A stretch of DNA of 64,000 bases from Pseudomonas sp. BN411 (GCF_029871235.1 NZ_SSOM01000080.1:152-64151); one strand, 5' to 3'; shown: positions 25,986 to 35,035, numbered from the stretch's first letter. Made by a program: numbers and translations. The notes: a model not told the origin generated them from the sequence alone.

Positions 25986-27833
25986 ATGATGAAAACTGCA
26001 GTTTCAGGACTAGAGCGAAGAACAGGGAAAGAACAAGAACCCTCGCCAAGAACGAGACGGACATTCCTCAAACTCACGGCAGCCGCGGTTGCTGCTCCAT
26101 TCGCCGGCAATGCCCTCAGCTCGGATGATGACGACGAGCGTCTGCTGCTACCGCCGAGCCCACCCACCATTCCATGGGCGATGGAGCTGCCCACCGAGAT
26201 AACGCCGATACTGCCGGTCACTCTGGACCCGGTACCTACCGAAACCGCGAACATCGACGCCGGCGAGGCTGGTCGTGCAGCCCACCAACGCTTCGCCCAA
26301 CTGGGCTTTGAGCTGACCTACGAGCTCACGGCCCTGGAGCGCCCGGACTGGGTGTTCAATCCGGCGTATCCGCCCCAGCCCATCTGGGGTTTCAGGGGCA
26401 ATACCGAGGTCACCACGCCGGGGCCGACATTCTTTGCCCACTACGGCCAGCCGATCCTGGTACGCATCCGCAACCAACTGCCCCAGGACCACCAGGGGTT
26501 CGGCACTCCGGAAATCGCCACCCACCTGCACAACGCGCATACGGGCTCCGAGAGCGACGGCTTTCCGGGGGACTTCTACAGCGCGGTGAAAGCGGGGCCA
26601 AACTTGTCCGCTGCCGGTGAATTCCTCGACCACCTGTACGGCAACATCTACGCCGGCCTGGACGAATTCCAGAACGGCATCGGCGACTCGCGGGAGGCCT
26701 TGGGCTCGCTCTTCTATCACGACCACACCATGGATTTCACCGCAGCCAATGTCTACAAGGGCCTGTTGGGCTTCTACCTGCTGTTTGACGACATCGACTC
26801 GGGCAATGAGCGCGATCCCAACCCCGCTGCGCTGCGCCTGCCGAGCCATCCTTATGACTACCCGCTGGCCTTCAGCGACAAGCGTTTTGCCCCTGACGGC
26901 ATTCTGTTCTGGGACCAGGTCAGCCCGGAGGGCGTGCTGGGCGACAAGATCACGGTGAATGGCATCATCGAACCGGTGCTGCGGGTCGCCGCGCGCAAGT
27001 ACCGATTCCGTCTGCTCAATGGCGGCCCGAGCCACTTCTACGAGTTCTACCTGGTAACCCCGGCCGATCGGGAACAGGCCTTCACCTACATTGCCAACGA
27101 CGGCAACCTGCTGCCGGCGCCACTTCGCAACCAGAGGAGTGTGCGGCTCGGCGTGGCCGAGCGCGGCGACATAGTGGTGGACTTCTCCGTCTACCCGTTG
27201 GGCACCGAGCTCTATCTGGTCAATCGCCTCACCCACCGCCCCGAGGACACTCGCCAGCCCAAGGACGTACGCCGCCCGGGCGTGCGTGTGCTGAAGTTCA
27301 TCGTTGACCGGGCTCCGCCCGAACAGGATCTCAGCCAGGTGCCCGATCTCCTCAGGGAGCTGCGCCCACTGGACCCAGCCGAGCTTGCGGCAGCGCCCGT
27401 CCGGCGCTGGGTGTTCGAGCGCGACAGCGGCCTCTGGGCGGTCAACGGGCGGTTCTTCGACCCCGACAGGGTAAATGCCGACATCCCTCAGGGCGGCGCG
27501 GAAATCTGGGAGTTCGTGAACCCCGAGGACGGCTGGGATCACCCTATCCACGTGCATTTCGAAGAGGGCCGCATCCTCGGCAAGACCGTCCTTGGCCGCG
27601 CGGTGCCCGTGCTGCCCCATGAGCAGGGGCGCAAGGATGTCTATGTACTGGGCGAGGACATGACCATCAGGGTCTTCCTGCGCTTTCGCGACTTCCTCGG
27701 CAAGTACCCCATCCACTGTCACAACCTGATCCACGAGGACCACGCCATGATGGCCCGCTGGGACATCGAAGCAGACAGTTCCGGGCCTTCGCCGAGCGCG
27801 GGCCCTGGTTCGTCCGGCACGACAACCCCTTAA
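25986..27833 (+). CDS. Tat-exported multicopper oxidase (CotA/laccase-like)
   Basis: A 615-residue three-cupredoxin multicopper oxidase. The Tat signal RTRRTFLKL is at residues 22-30, followed by a hydrophobic segment ending FAGNA. All four copper-ligand regions are visible: HLHNAH (about 179-184), YHDHT (about 244-248), HPIHVHF (about 518-524) and the type-1 segment HCHNLIHEDHAMM (about 577-589), with Cys-His and an axial Met. The acidic, proline-rich linker after the signal (DDDDE, PPSPP) and the Ser/Gly/Pro tail are low complexity. Likely oxidises Cu(I), Mn(II) or phenolics in the periplasm. It starts after a purine-rich GGGGGGAGGGAGG stretch; the second ATG (25989) is an equally good start. 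Pairs with sco 13 bases downstream. Confidence 0.9.
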   Translation: MMKTAVSGLERRTGKEQEPSPRTRRTFLKLTAAAVAAPFAGNALSSDDDDERLLLPPSPPTIPWAMELPTEITPILPVTLDPVPTETANIDAGEAGRAAHQRFAQLGFELTYELTALERPDWVFNPAYPPQPIWGFRGNTEVTTPGPTFFAHYGQPILVRIRNQLPQDHQGFGTPEIATHLHNAHTGSESDGFPGDFYSAVKAGPNLSAAGEFLDHLYGNIYAGLDEFQNGIGDSREALGSLFYHDHTMDFTAANVYKGLLGFYLLFDDIDSGNERDPNPAALRLPSHPYDYPLAFSDKRFAPDGILFWDQVSPEGVLGDKITVNGIIEPVLRVAARKYRFRLLNGGPSHFYEFYLVTPADREQAFTYIANDGNLLPAPLRNQRSVRLGVAERGDIVVDFSVYPLGTELYLVNRLTHRPEDTRQPKDVRRPGVRVLKFIVDRAPPEQDLSQVPDLLRELRPLDPAELAAAPVRRWVFERDSGLWAVNGRFFDPDRVNADIPQGGAEIWEFVNPEDGWDHPIHVHFEEGRILGKTVLGRAVPVLPHEQGRKDVYVLGEDMTIRVFLRFRDFLGKYPIHCHNLIHEDHAMMARWDIEADSSGPSPSAGPGSSGTTTP

Positions 27834-27846
27834 CCGGAGGCGAACC

Positions 27847-28488
27847 ATGAACACTCGACGCATGGTGTTAAGCAGCATGGCGACCGCCGCGCTGGGTGGC
27901 GCGCTCTGGTATTCGATGCCGGAGCGCGCGCTGCCTGGCCAAAGGCCACGCGGCCGCTTCCCCAATGTTGCACTCCAGGACCAGCATGGTCGTCAGCTGC
28001 GTTTCTATGACGACCTTGTGCGCGGCAAGGTAGTGGCCATCAGCATGATGTACATCCAGTGCGAAGGGAGTTGCCCAACCACCATCGCCAACCTGCGCAT
28101 GCTGCAGCCCTTGCTGGGCGAGCGGCTGGGGCGCGATGTCTTTCTCTACTCCATCAGCCTGCAGCCGGAGCTGGATACGCCCGAGGCGCTCAAGGCGTAC
28201 GCGCAACGCTATGGTGCGCGGCCGGGCTGGTTGTTCCTGACGGGCAGGGCGGAGGACGTCCGCCGCCTTCGTTACAGCCTGGGCTTCTATGACCCGGTGC
28301 CGGAGGTGGACAACCTGCTGTCCAATCACACCGCGATGCTGCGCATCGGCAACGACCGCACCAACCGCTGGGCCATGGCCCCGGCCCGGTGCGATGCCAG
28401 GCGCATCATCACCACCATCAACCATGTGGATACCGCGATGGTGGTGACCCGGTACCAGCCTACCAGCGCGTTGGAGGGTGCAACGTAG
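27847..28488 (+). CDS. SCO1/SenC-family copper chaperone or thiol reductase
   Basis: A 213-residue thioredoxin-fold protein with N-terminal membrane or signal segment (residues 1-22). The Sco copper site is complete: C72 and C76 in QCEGSCP plus H161 in SNHTAML. Sco proteins deliver Cu to CuA centres or act as periplasmic reductants; adjacency to a multicopper oxidase suggests loading of that enzyme. GGAGG precedes the ATG. Last gene of this two-gene unit. Confidence 0.9.
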   Translation: MNTRRMVLSSMATAALGGALWYSMPERALPGQRPRGRFPNVALQDQHGRQLRFYDDLVRGKVVAISMMYIQCEGSCPTTIANLRMLQPLLGERLGRDVFLYSISLQPELDTPEALKAYAQRYGARPGWLFLTGRAEDVRRLRYSLGFYDPVPEVDNLLSNHTAMLRIGNDRTNRWAMAPARCDARRIITTINHVDTAMVVTRYQPTSALEGAT

Positions 28489-28885
28489 TTCCCCGTGGCG
28501 AACGAATTCGCCCCTAGAGGAAGGTTGTGGGGGCGATTTCAATCGCTTGGCAGCCCGTAGGATCGGCTTCATCCTGCTGGCCCGCGCACATGAGTTGGCC
28601 CCTGCAGGAAGGCGCCAGGCCGGCTAAAGATAACGGCGTAGAGCCTGCCAGTTCCTTTGCAGCGACTATGCTGGAACTCAGCCGTATTGGCAGTGGAAGG
28701 TCGACGCTGCAGCGCGCATGACCCGAAAGGGATGTCGAGGCCGGAATTCCGGCAGAAATGACGATCATTGAACAGAAATGATTTGGATCAGAGCCGGCGT
28801 GACCTGAGGATCTCCGCCCTTGCCCGCCGGGTCACCGCCAAGTCCGGTTGTTCTCGCCCGAGTGCCACAGCAGAAGGAGAGTTAA
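28489..28885. repeat. Intergenic region with 22-bp repeat copy 3
   Basis: About 400 bases without a gene. GCGAACGAATTCGCCCC (28498-28514) is followed by an exact copy of the 22-base repeat at 28525-28546 and by CCCGTAGGATCGGCTTCATC (28554-28573), a fragment related to the units at 35 and 44 kb. The right part (28640-28870) would hold the promoter of the next operon; I see no convincing -35/-10 pair. AGAAGGAGAG precedes the start at 28886. Confidence 0.7.
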
Positions 28886-29995
28886 ATGCTGCCGAATGCC
28901 GTTTCAGAAAGGATCCTGTCCCGCGGATTGATGGATGTGCTCATTCGAGCGGGGCTGGTGGCGATCCTGGCCATCTCCTGTTACGAGGTGTTCCGTCCTT
29001 TTCTGAACCTGATGCTCTGGGCAATGATCCTGGGCGTCACCTTCTATCCGCTGCATCTGAGCATCAAATCCCGACTGGGCCTGCGTGACGGGCACGTGGC
29101 CACGTTGATCGTGGTCGTCTCGCTGATCCTGCTGATGGTGCCTATCTACATGCTGGCGTCTTCCATGGCTGAGTCGGTGCAGGCGGCCATCGAACTGATC
29201 AAGAGCGGCAACCTGCAGGTACCGGCGCCGAACGAATCCGTTGCCAGTTGGCCGTTGATCGGCCAGCCGCTGTTTGACTTCTGGCAGCGTGCGTCCAGCG
29301 ACCTGACCAGTCTGCTCAAGCAACTACTGCCGCACCTGCGCGGCTTCGGCCTGGGCCTGTTCGGCAAGCTGGCCGGCGTTGGCGCGGGCTTCCTGCTGTT
29401 CATCGCCGCGCTGATCGTGGGCGGTATCTTCATGGCCTTTGGCGAGAACGGCCACCGCAGCGCCGTGCAGATCGCCTCGCGGATTTCCGGTCCGGATCGT
29501 GGGCCGCAGATCGCCCAGCTGTGCACCTCGACCATCCGTGCCGTGGCTCAGGGCGTGGTGGGCATTGCCTTCATCCAGATGCTGCTGGTTGGCGTCGGTT
29601 TCGTTCTCATGGGTATTCCGGGCGCCGGCCTGCTGGCGCTGATGGTCCTGCTGCTGGGCATCATGCAATTGCCGGTGGTGCTGCTCACGATTCCGGCAAT
29701 CATCTTCGTCTTCGCCACGGAAGGGGCCACCGTCGGCACCGTCGTGTTCGCCGTCTACAGCTTCATTGCCGGCATGTCCGACAATATCCTCAAGCCGCTG
29801 CTGCTGGGCCGTGGAGTGAACGTACCGATGCCGGTGGTGCTGATCGGCGCCCTGGGCGGCATGGTCACCGGCGGCATCATCGGGCTGTTCATCGGGCCGG
29901 TGCTCCTGGCGGTGGGCTACATGCTGTTCTGGCACTGGGTGGAGGACCAGCCGAAGGCTCAGGAAGACGCGGAAGAAGAGGAGCGAGCGGCCTGA
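28886..29995 (+). CDS. AI-2E-family transporter
   Basis: A 369-residue membrane protein of the PerM/AI-2 exporter family: paired helices at 17-60 and 71-95, a soluble segment (about 95-150) containing IELIKSGN, then a C-terminal bundle with GIPGAGLLALMVLLLGIMQLPVVLLTIPA and DNILKPLLLGRGVNVPMPVVLIGALGG, the best conserved AI-2E motif. The acidic tail (EDAEEEER) is cytoplasmic. First gene of a five-gene operon with outer-membrane factor, adaptor and permease, so it is likely part of, or co-regulated with, an efflux system. Confidence 0.9.
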   Translation: MLPNAVSERILSRGLMDVLIRAGLVAILAISCYEVFRPFLNLMLWAMILGVTFYPLHLSIKSRLGLRDGHVATLIVVVSLILLMVPIYMLASSMAESVQAAIELIKSGNLQVPAPNESVASWPLIGQPLFDFWQRASSDLTSLLKQLLPHLRGFGLGLFGKLAGVGAGFLLFIAALIVGGIFMAFGENGHRSAVQIASRISGPDRGPQIAQLCTSTIRAVAQGVVGIAFIQMLLVGVGFVLMGIPGAGLLALMVLLLGIMQLPVVLLTIPAIIFVFATEGATVGTVVFAVYSFIAGMSDNILKPLLLGRGVNVPMPVVLIGALGGMVTGGIIGLFIGPVLLAVGYMLFWHWVEDQPKAQEDAEEEERAA

Positions 29996-30010
29996 CCCGG
30001 AACGGGCGCC

Positions 30011-31546
30011 ATGGCTCATCCTTCCTGCCTGCGTCTTCTGCTGCTGGGTGCTCTGGGCCTTGGCGGCTGCGTACGCCTGGGCCCCGACTTCCAGTCGCCG
30101 CGCGAGCCCTGGGTGGAGCACTGGAACAGCCCGGCGATGGAGCAGATCAGCCTCAACCGCCCACAACCGGACTTCGTCCAGTGGTGGCAGGTGTTCGAGG
30201 ACCCGATCCTCGATGGGCTGATCGCCGAGGCGGACGCCTATAACGCCAACCTGGAAATCGCCGGCCTGCGAGTGATGGAGGCCCGCGCGCAGTTGGGCAT
30301 CGCCGTGAGCGGCCGCTATCCGCAATTCCAGCAGGTCAGTGCCGACAGTCTCTACCTGGACCGTAACCAGTCTGGTGGCCAGAACCCCCGCGACACCCAC
30401 TCCTGGCAGTACAGCACAGGGTTCGATATCGCCTGGGAACTGGACTTCTGGGGGCGCTTCAGCCGCGCCATCGAATCGGCCGACGCCGCCTACTTCGCCG
30501 CCCGCGCCAACTATGAAGATGTCCTGGTGCTCCTGCGTGCCCAGGTGGCGGATACCTATTTCGTCATGCGCACCTTCGAAGCCCGCCTGGGCATCGCCCA
30601 GGAGAACGCTGAGCGACAGAAGCGCAGTTTCGAGATCACCGAGCGCCTGTTCCACAGCGGTGACAGCTCGGAACTGGACTTCCAGCAGGCCAAGACCCAG
30701 TACCTGGGCACCCTGGCGACCATTCCGGACCTCGAAGCCCAGCTCCAGCGGACGCGCAACACCCTCGCCGTGCTGATCGGCCGCCCGCCCGGACCGCTGC
30801 CTGAGCTGTCGGGCGGGGAAGGGCAGGTGCCGCTGCTGGATCGCGCCGTCCTGCAGGACGTACCGGCGAACCTGCTGCTGCGCCGCCCGGATGTGCGCGC
30901 CGCCGAATTGGCGGTGGCCGCCCAGTCGGCGCTGATCGGTGTTGCCGAAACCGACCTTTACCCCTCGGTGACGCTGCTGGGCAGCATCGCCTGGAGCGCC
31001 TCGACACTCGACGGCGTGCCGGACAGCCTGGATCTGGTCGCCGGCCCCAGCATTGCCTGGAACGTCTTCGATCATGGCCGCATCAAGAACGATGTACGGG
31101 TGCAGGACGCACGCCTGCAGCAATTGATCGAGGCCTATCGCGACCGTGTGCGCCAGGCAGCGCGGGAAGCCGACGACGCCGCCACCGGTCTGGCCAAGGC
31201 ACTGGAAAGCGAGAGCATCCGCCGCGAGAGCGCCCTGGCCGCGCTGCGCTCCCTGGACCTGGCCAACGCCCAGTACCGCGAGGGGTTCGCCGACTTTCAG
31301 CGGGTGCTGGACGCCCAGCGCGAACTGTTCCAGCAGCAGGAGAGTTACCTGCTCAGCCGCAGCGACGCCGTCAGCAACCTGATCGGCCTGTACAAGGCCC
31401 TCGGCGGCGGCTGGTACCGGGACGGCCCGATGATCGACGACGCCACCCGCAAACAGATGCAGCAACGGACCGACTGGGACGACCTGCTGGACGAGCCGCC
31501 TCCGGCCCGGCCGGTCTCCGATAGCGAACAAGGTGAACGAGAATGA
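30011..31546 (+). CDS. NodT-type outer-membrane efflux lipoprotein
   Basis: A 511-residue RND-style outer-membrane factor. Lipobox LGGC places the lipidated Cys at residue 20. Both TolC-like repeats are present: WWQVFEDPILDGLIAEADAYNANLEIAGLRV and LLRRPDVRAAELAVAAQSALIGVAETDLYPS, the latter characteristic of the NodT group. Extended acidic/Gln-rich C-terminus. It overlaps the adaptor gene by four bases, indicating translational coupling, and forms the outer-membrane exit of this tripartite system. Confidence 0.92.
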   Translation: MAHPSCLRLLLLGALGLGGCVRLGPDFQSPREPWVEHWNSPAMEQISLNRPQPDFVQWWQVFEDPILDGLIAEADAYNANLEIAGLRVMEARAQLGIAVSGRYPQFQQVSADSLYLDRNQSGGQNPRDTHSWQYSTGFDIAWELDFWGRFSRAIESADAAYFAARANYEDVLVLLRAQVADTYFVMRTFEARLGIAQENAERQKRSFEITERLFHSGDSSELDFQQAKTQYLGTLATIPDLEAQLQRTRNTLAVLIGRPPGPLPELSGGEGQVPLLDRAVLQDVPANLLLRRPDVRAAELAVAAQSALIGVAETDLYPSVTLLGSIAWSASTLDGVPDSLDLVAGPSIAWNVFDHGRIKNDVRVQDARLQQLIEAYRDRVRQAAREADDAATGLAKALESESIRRESALAALRSLDLANAQYREGFADFQRVLDAQRELFQQQESYLLSRSDAVSNLIGLYKALGGGWYRDGPMIDDATRKQMQQRTDWDDLLDEPPPARPVSDSEQGERE

Positions 31547-32673
31547 GCGAGCAATCGCAGGCGCAGGCCGAGGCGCCGAGCCAGTCCGAGCCCACGGGTA
31601 AGCCCGATGCGGCGGCGAAGGGAACGCGCTGGGTGGCGCTGGTCATCGTCCTGACGCTGGTCTGGTACCTGCTGGCGGACCGCTTCACCCCCTATACCCA
31701 GCAGGCCCGCGTGCAGGCCTTTGTGGTGCCGGTGGCGGCGGAAGTCGCAGGAAGGGTCACCAAGGTGAATGTGCGCAACAACCAGGACGTGGAAGCGGGC
31801 GCGGTGCTCTTCGAGCTGGACCCGGCGCAGTACCGCATCGCCGCCGATCGCGCTCGCGCTGACCTGGAAACCATGCGTCGGCAGATCGGCGCCAGTACCG
31901 CCGCCATCGACTCGGCCCTGGCCTCGCTGCGGGCGGCCCAGGCCAACGAGGTCAAGGCCCGCCAGGACAGCGATCGCCTCGAACGGCTCTACCGGGAAGA
32001 TCCGGGCACCATCTCCGTGCGCCGCCTGGAAGTGGCGCGCGCCACCCTGGAACAGTCCAGAAGCCAGGTGGCCGCGGCCCGTGCCGAAGTGCAGCGGGCC
32101 CGCGAGCAGCAGGGCGGCAGCGAGGAGGAGAACGCGCAGTTGCGCAGCGCCGCCACCGCACTGGAAAAGGCCCAGCTCGATGAAGCCAACACGCGTGTTA
32201 AGGCGCGTTCCGCCGGTCTGATCACCGACCTGCGCACGGATGTCGGTCAGTACGTCGGGGCGGGCAGTCCGGTGATGACCCTGATCGCCATCCATGACCT
32301 CTGGCTGAGCGCCGAGATGACCGAGAACAACCTGGGCCACGTCGAGGTGGGCAGCCCGGTGGCCATCGTGCTCGATGCATTTCCGGGGCGGGTATTCGAA
32401 GGTCGGGTGCGCAGCGTCGGTTACGGCGTCAGCGTGGGCCAGGCCCCGGCGCCCGGAACCTTGCCGACGGTGGAGAACAGCCGTGACTGGCTGCGACCGG
32501 CGCAACGCTTCCCGGTCATCGTGGAGTTCGCGCCCGGTGAGCTGGATCAGCTGCGTGGCTTGCGCGTTGGCGGCCAGGCGGAGGTCATGGCCTTCCCCAT
32601 CGAGGGCAATCCGCTCAATCCCCTGGGCCGCTTGTTCATCCGACTGATGAGCTGGCTGTCCTATGCCTACTGA
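31543..32673 (+). CDS. HlyD/EmrA-type periplasmic adaptor
   Basis: A 376-residue membrane-fusion protein: hydrophilic N-terminus, one TM (about 27-46), split lipoyl motif (AEVAGRVTKVNVRNNQDVEAG and RSAGLITDLRTDVGQYVGAGSP), a long coiled-coil hairpin between them (about 105-205) and a beta-barrel after 230. Member of the AaeA/EmrA-like class that works with DUF2955/FUSC-type permeases. Overlaps the upstream gene by 4 and the downstream gene by 11 bases. Confidence 0.92.
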   Translation: MSEQSQAQAEAPSQSEPTGKPDAAAKGTRWVALVIVLTLVWYLLADRFTPYTQQARVQAFVVPVAAEVAGRVTKVNVRNNQDVEAGAVLFELDPAQYRIAADRARADLETMRRQIGASTAAIDSALASLRAAQANEVKARQDSDRLERLYREDPGTISVRRLEVARATLEQSRSQVAAARAEVQRAREQQGGSEEENAQLRSAATALEKAQLDEANTRVKARSAGLITDLRTDVGQYVGAGSPVMTLIAIHDLWLSAEMTENNLGHVEVGSPVAIVLDAFPGRVFEGRVRSVGYGVSVGQAPAPGTLPTVENSRDWLRPAQRFPVIVEFAPGELDQLRGLRVGGQAEVMAFPIEGNPLNPLGRLFIRLMSWLSYAY

Positions 32674-33694
32674 GCACGACCCGCGCGGCCGGCGCGCCTT
32701 GCGCCTGGCCAGCGGTGTCGCCCTGGCCCTGGCGGTGAGCTTCGGCATGGCCTTGCCGATTCCCTTCCTGGCGCCGATCTTCGCGCTCCTGCTGCTGGTG
32801 ACGAACAACCGTCCGTTGCCCCTGAAGGCCGCCCCGGCGCTGGCCCTGGTGATCATGCTCACCACCGGCACCGGCCTGCTGATGATCCCGCTGCTGCAAC
32901 ACGCGCCACCCGCCGGGGTGCTGCTGGTGGGCCTGTGCCTGTTCCTCTGTTTCCGCCACGGCTTGCGCGGGGGCAATCCGCTGGTGACGCAATTCCTCGT
33001 GGTCGGCCTGACGATGATCTCTGCGGCGGGCACCTTTCTTTTTCCCCTCGCGGTCACCGTAATCGAGGCCCTGGCCAAGGGCATGCTGCTTGCCGTGCTG
33101 GTGTCCCTGGTCAGCCACGCATTGTTCCCGGAGCCCGCAGATGCCCCGGCGGCGCGACCCCGCCCGGTGCTGGACGCCAGCGAGTCCGCCTGGATAGCCC
33201 TGCGAGCCGCGCTGGTGGTGCTGCCGGCCTTTCTTCTCGCGCTGATCGACCCGAGCAGCTACATGCCGCTGATCATGAAGTCGGTCAGCCTCGGCCAGCA
33301 GGTCTGCGGCACCTCGGCCCGCACCGCTGGCCGCGAGCTGCTGGGTTCGACGCTACTCGGCGGCCTGCTGGCAATCCTGTTCTGGAGCGCCCTGAGCCTG
33401 TTTCCCCATCTGTGGATGTTCTTTCTCTGGATGCTGCTATTCGGCCTGGTGCTGGGCCGCCGGCTCTACGCCCTGGCGGCGACCCAGCAGACGCCGGGGT
33501 TCTGGATGAACACGCTGGTGACCCTGATCATCCTGCTGGGCCAGTCGGTGCAGGACAGCGAGTCCGGCAAGGACGTGTACACCGCCTTCGCGGTGCGCAT
33601 GGCGCTGTTCATCGCCGTCACCCTGTATGCCTGCGCGGCGGTGTACCTGATCGACCGTCGGCGGTTCCACCGGCAGCGCCGCGCAGCCCCTTGA
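32663..33694 (+). CDS. DUF2955 inner-membrane permease (FUSC/AaeB-like)
   Basis: A 343-residue protein with two sets of hydrophobic helices (about 12-150 and 175-330) separated by a short hydrophilic linker, the duplicated arrangement of FUSC/aromatic-acid exporters. Signature FGMALPIPFLAPIFALLLLV near the start. Genes of this family sit with HlyD adaptors and NodT channels and probably export aromatic or other organic compounds. The start at 32663 lies inside the preceding gene. Confidence 0.85.
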   Translation: MPTEHDPRGRRALRLASGVALALAVSFGMALPIPFLAPIFALLLLVTNNRPLPLKAAPALALVIMLTTGTGLLMIPLLQHAPPAGVLLVGLCLFLCFRHGLRGGNPLVTQFLVVGLTMISAAGTFLFPLAVTVIEALAKGMLLAVLVSLVSHALFPEPADAPAARPRPVLDASESAWIALRAALVVLPAFLLALIDPSSYMPLIMKSVSLGQQVCGTSARTAGRELLGSTLLGGLLAILFWSALSLFPHLWMFFLWMLLFGLVLGRRLYALAATQQTPGFWMNTLVTLIILLGQSVQDSESGKDVYTAFAVRMALFIAVTLYACAAVYLIDRRRFHRQRRAAP

Positions 33695-33706
33695 GAGGTA
33701 GTTCCA

Positions 33707-34147
33707 ATGTTTGTCGATCTGCTGGTGGGAATCCCCGTGATGGTGCTTTGCCTGGTGCTGCAGGCGATATTCGTGGCGTACGGGCTGCGCCCCTACGTTC
33801 GTTACATGCGGCGCCGGACGGGGCAGGAGTCCATGTGGCACAACACCCTGCTGCTGTCGCTGGTCATGCTGGTGATGTTGCTGGGTAATTTCGTCCAGAT
33901 GGGCGTCTGGGGCGTGCTGTTCCTGGCGCTGGGGGAGTTCGAGGACTTCGCCACGGCGGTCTACCACTCAGGGGTGAACTTCGCCACGCTGGGCTACGGC
34001 GATATGGTCATGAGCGCGGAGTGGCGGCTGTTGGGACCGCTGGAAGCCGCCAACGGCATTTTGATGTTCGGTGTGTCGACGGCGGTGATGACGGCCACCG
34101 TCACGGATGTGCTCAAGCGCGCGTTCGAGCAGCGACATCAGGGTTAG
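33707..34147 (+). CDS. Two-TM potassium-channel-like protein
   Basis: A 146-residue membrane protein with helices at about 5-27, 47-75 and 112-134. A pore loop precedes the selectivity-filter sequence TLGYGD (residues 94-99), very close to the canonical TVGYG of K+ channels. There is no RCK or cyclic-nucleotide domain, so gating would be intrinsic or via partners. Being the last gene of an efflux operon, 12 bases after the permease, is unusual. Related Ion_trans_2 proteins exist in pseudomonads but their physiology is unclear. Confidence 0.8.
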   Translation: MFVDLLVGIPVMVLCLVLQAIFVAYGLRPYVRYMRRRTGQESMWHNTLLLSLVMLVMLLGNFVQMGVWGVLFLALGEFEDFATAVYHSGVNFATLGYGDMVMSAEWRLLGPLEAANGILMFGVSTAVMTATVTDVLKRAFEQRHQG

Positions 34148-34212
34148 GGCAGGGCGCCCACCCCAAAAAAAAGTCTGAACGAATTACCCCGGTGGTGCGT
34201 CGGAATCTGGGT

Positions 34213-34231
34213 AGGCCCCACGCGGGCCTTT
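34213..34231 (+). terminator. Weak hairpin terminator after efflux operon
   Basis: AGGCCC (34213-34218) and GGGCCT (34224-34229) pair across CACGC and are followed by only a short TT run. Sixty-six bases after the channel gene stop, preceding DUF2383. Confidence 0.35.
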
Positions 34232-34286
34232 CAGCCACCTATTGGCTCGACGCGGCATCGTCGGCGCCAGGCCGGGAGCAAGCCCC

Positions 34287-34748
34287 ATGGACAATCCAGA
34301 CGATCGCGAAGATATCATCCGCACCCTCAATACCCTGATCGAGACCTGCAAGGACGGAGAAGCCGACTTCAAGTCCTGTGCCGCGGACGCCAAGCGGCCG
34401 GACTTGCAGGAATGGTTCACGACCCGTTCGAAGGAATGCGGCAGCTCTGCTACCGAGTTGCAGCGTTCAGTGGTGGAACTCGGCGGCAAACCCGGGCACA
34501 ACGCCAGCGTCAGCGGCGAACTGCATCGCCGCTGGGTCGACCTTAAATCCCTGGTCTCCGGCAAGGACGAACAAGTCATCTTCGATGAGGCCGAGCGTGA
34601 CGGAACACTGGCGGCAAAGCAGTACGCCGAGGCCCTGCATCAGACATTGCCCACCGAGATCCGCGCCATGGTCGAGCGCCAGTACGAAGGTGTACAGCGC
34701 AATCACGCGGAGATCCGCGCCATGCGCAACGGCGCACGTGCGGGCTGA
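34287..34748 (+). CDS. PA2169-family four-helix-bundle protein (DUF2383)
   Basis: A 153-residue soluble helical-bundle protein of the ferritin-like DUF2383 family: IIRTLNTLIETCKDGEADFK (helix 1), RPDLQEWFTTRSKECGSSATELQ (helix 2), WVDLKSLVSGKDEQVIFDEAERDG (helix 3) and ALHQTLPTEIRAMVERQYEGVQRNH (helix 4). Stress-associated (biofilm and anaerobic) in pseudomonads; no catalytic activity is established. ATG 34287 follows GGGAG by 8 bases; the frame is open upstream but family proteins start at M-D/N. Confidence 0.85.
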   Translation: MDNPDDREDIIRTLNTLIETCKDGEADFKSCAADAKRPDLQEWFTTRSKECGSSATELQRSVVELGGKPGHNASVSGELHRRWVDLKSLVSGKDEQVIFDEAERDGTLAAKQYAEALHQTLPTEIRAMVERQYEGVQRNHAEIRAMRNGARAG

Positions 34749-34885
34749 CTACAGAAACGACTGGCTCATTTCCAACATCGGTGTGGCTCGTGCGGGCCAC
34801 GCCGAGTCGGTCGGCGGAAAGCCTGAATCATTGCCAACGCGAGTGTGTCGACTGCAACAGGAACGACAACGTGAGGAGGTTGCTC

Positions 34886-35035
34886 ATGAGCGATCCTGGC
34901 AACAGTTGGGTGCCCGAAAAGCGTTTTGGCGTGAAGGTCGTGACATCCCTGGCGGCACGCCGCCGCAAGCAGCGCAGGAGAGCAGTCAGTGTGGCTCTGC
35001 CTGTGTCGACTCGAATGCCCGGGCCAGCAGGATGA
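34886..35035 (+). CDS. Candidate small basic protein, 49 aa
   Basis: A 49-residue frame with a perfect AGGAGG site six bases before ATG. The protein is strongly basic in the centre (LAARRRKQRRRAVS) with a hydrophobic strand before it (FGVKVVTSL), like a small nucleic-acid-binding or ribosome-associated protein. It overlaps no other supported gene. Followed by a GTAGGGTGCG repeat and then a strong terminator. Function unknown. Confidence 0.45.
   Translation: MSDPGNSWVPEKRFGVKVVTSLAARRRKQRRRAVSVALPVSTRMPGPAG

Noticed and set aside
26148-27965. 605-codon frame opposite the multicopper oxidase
   Set aside because: Shadow frame caused by high third-position GC of the oxidase gene, which has all copper motifs.
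29324-31531. 735-codon frame on the minus strand
   Set aside because: Antisense to the AI-2E and outer-membrane-factor genes; His/Gln-rich low-quality translation without known domains.
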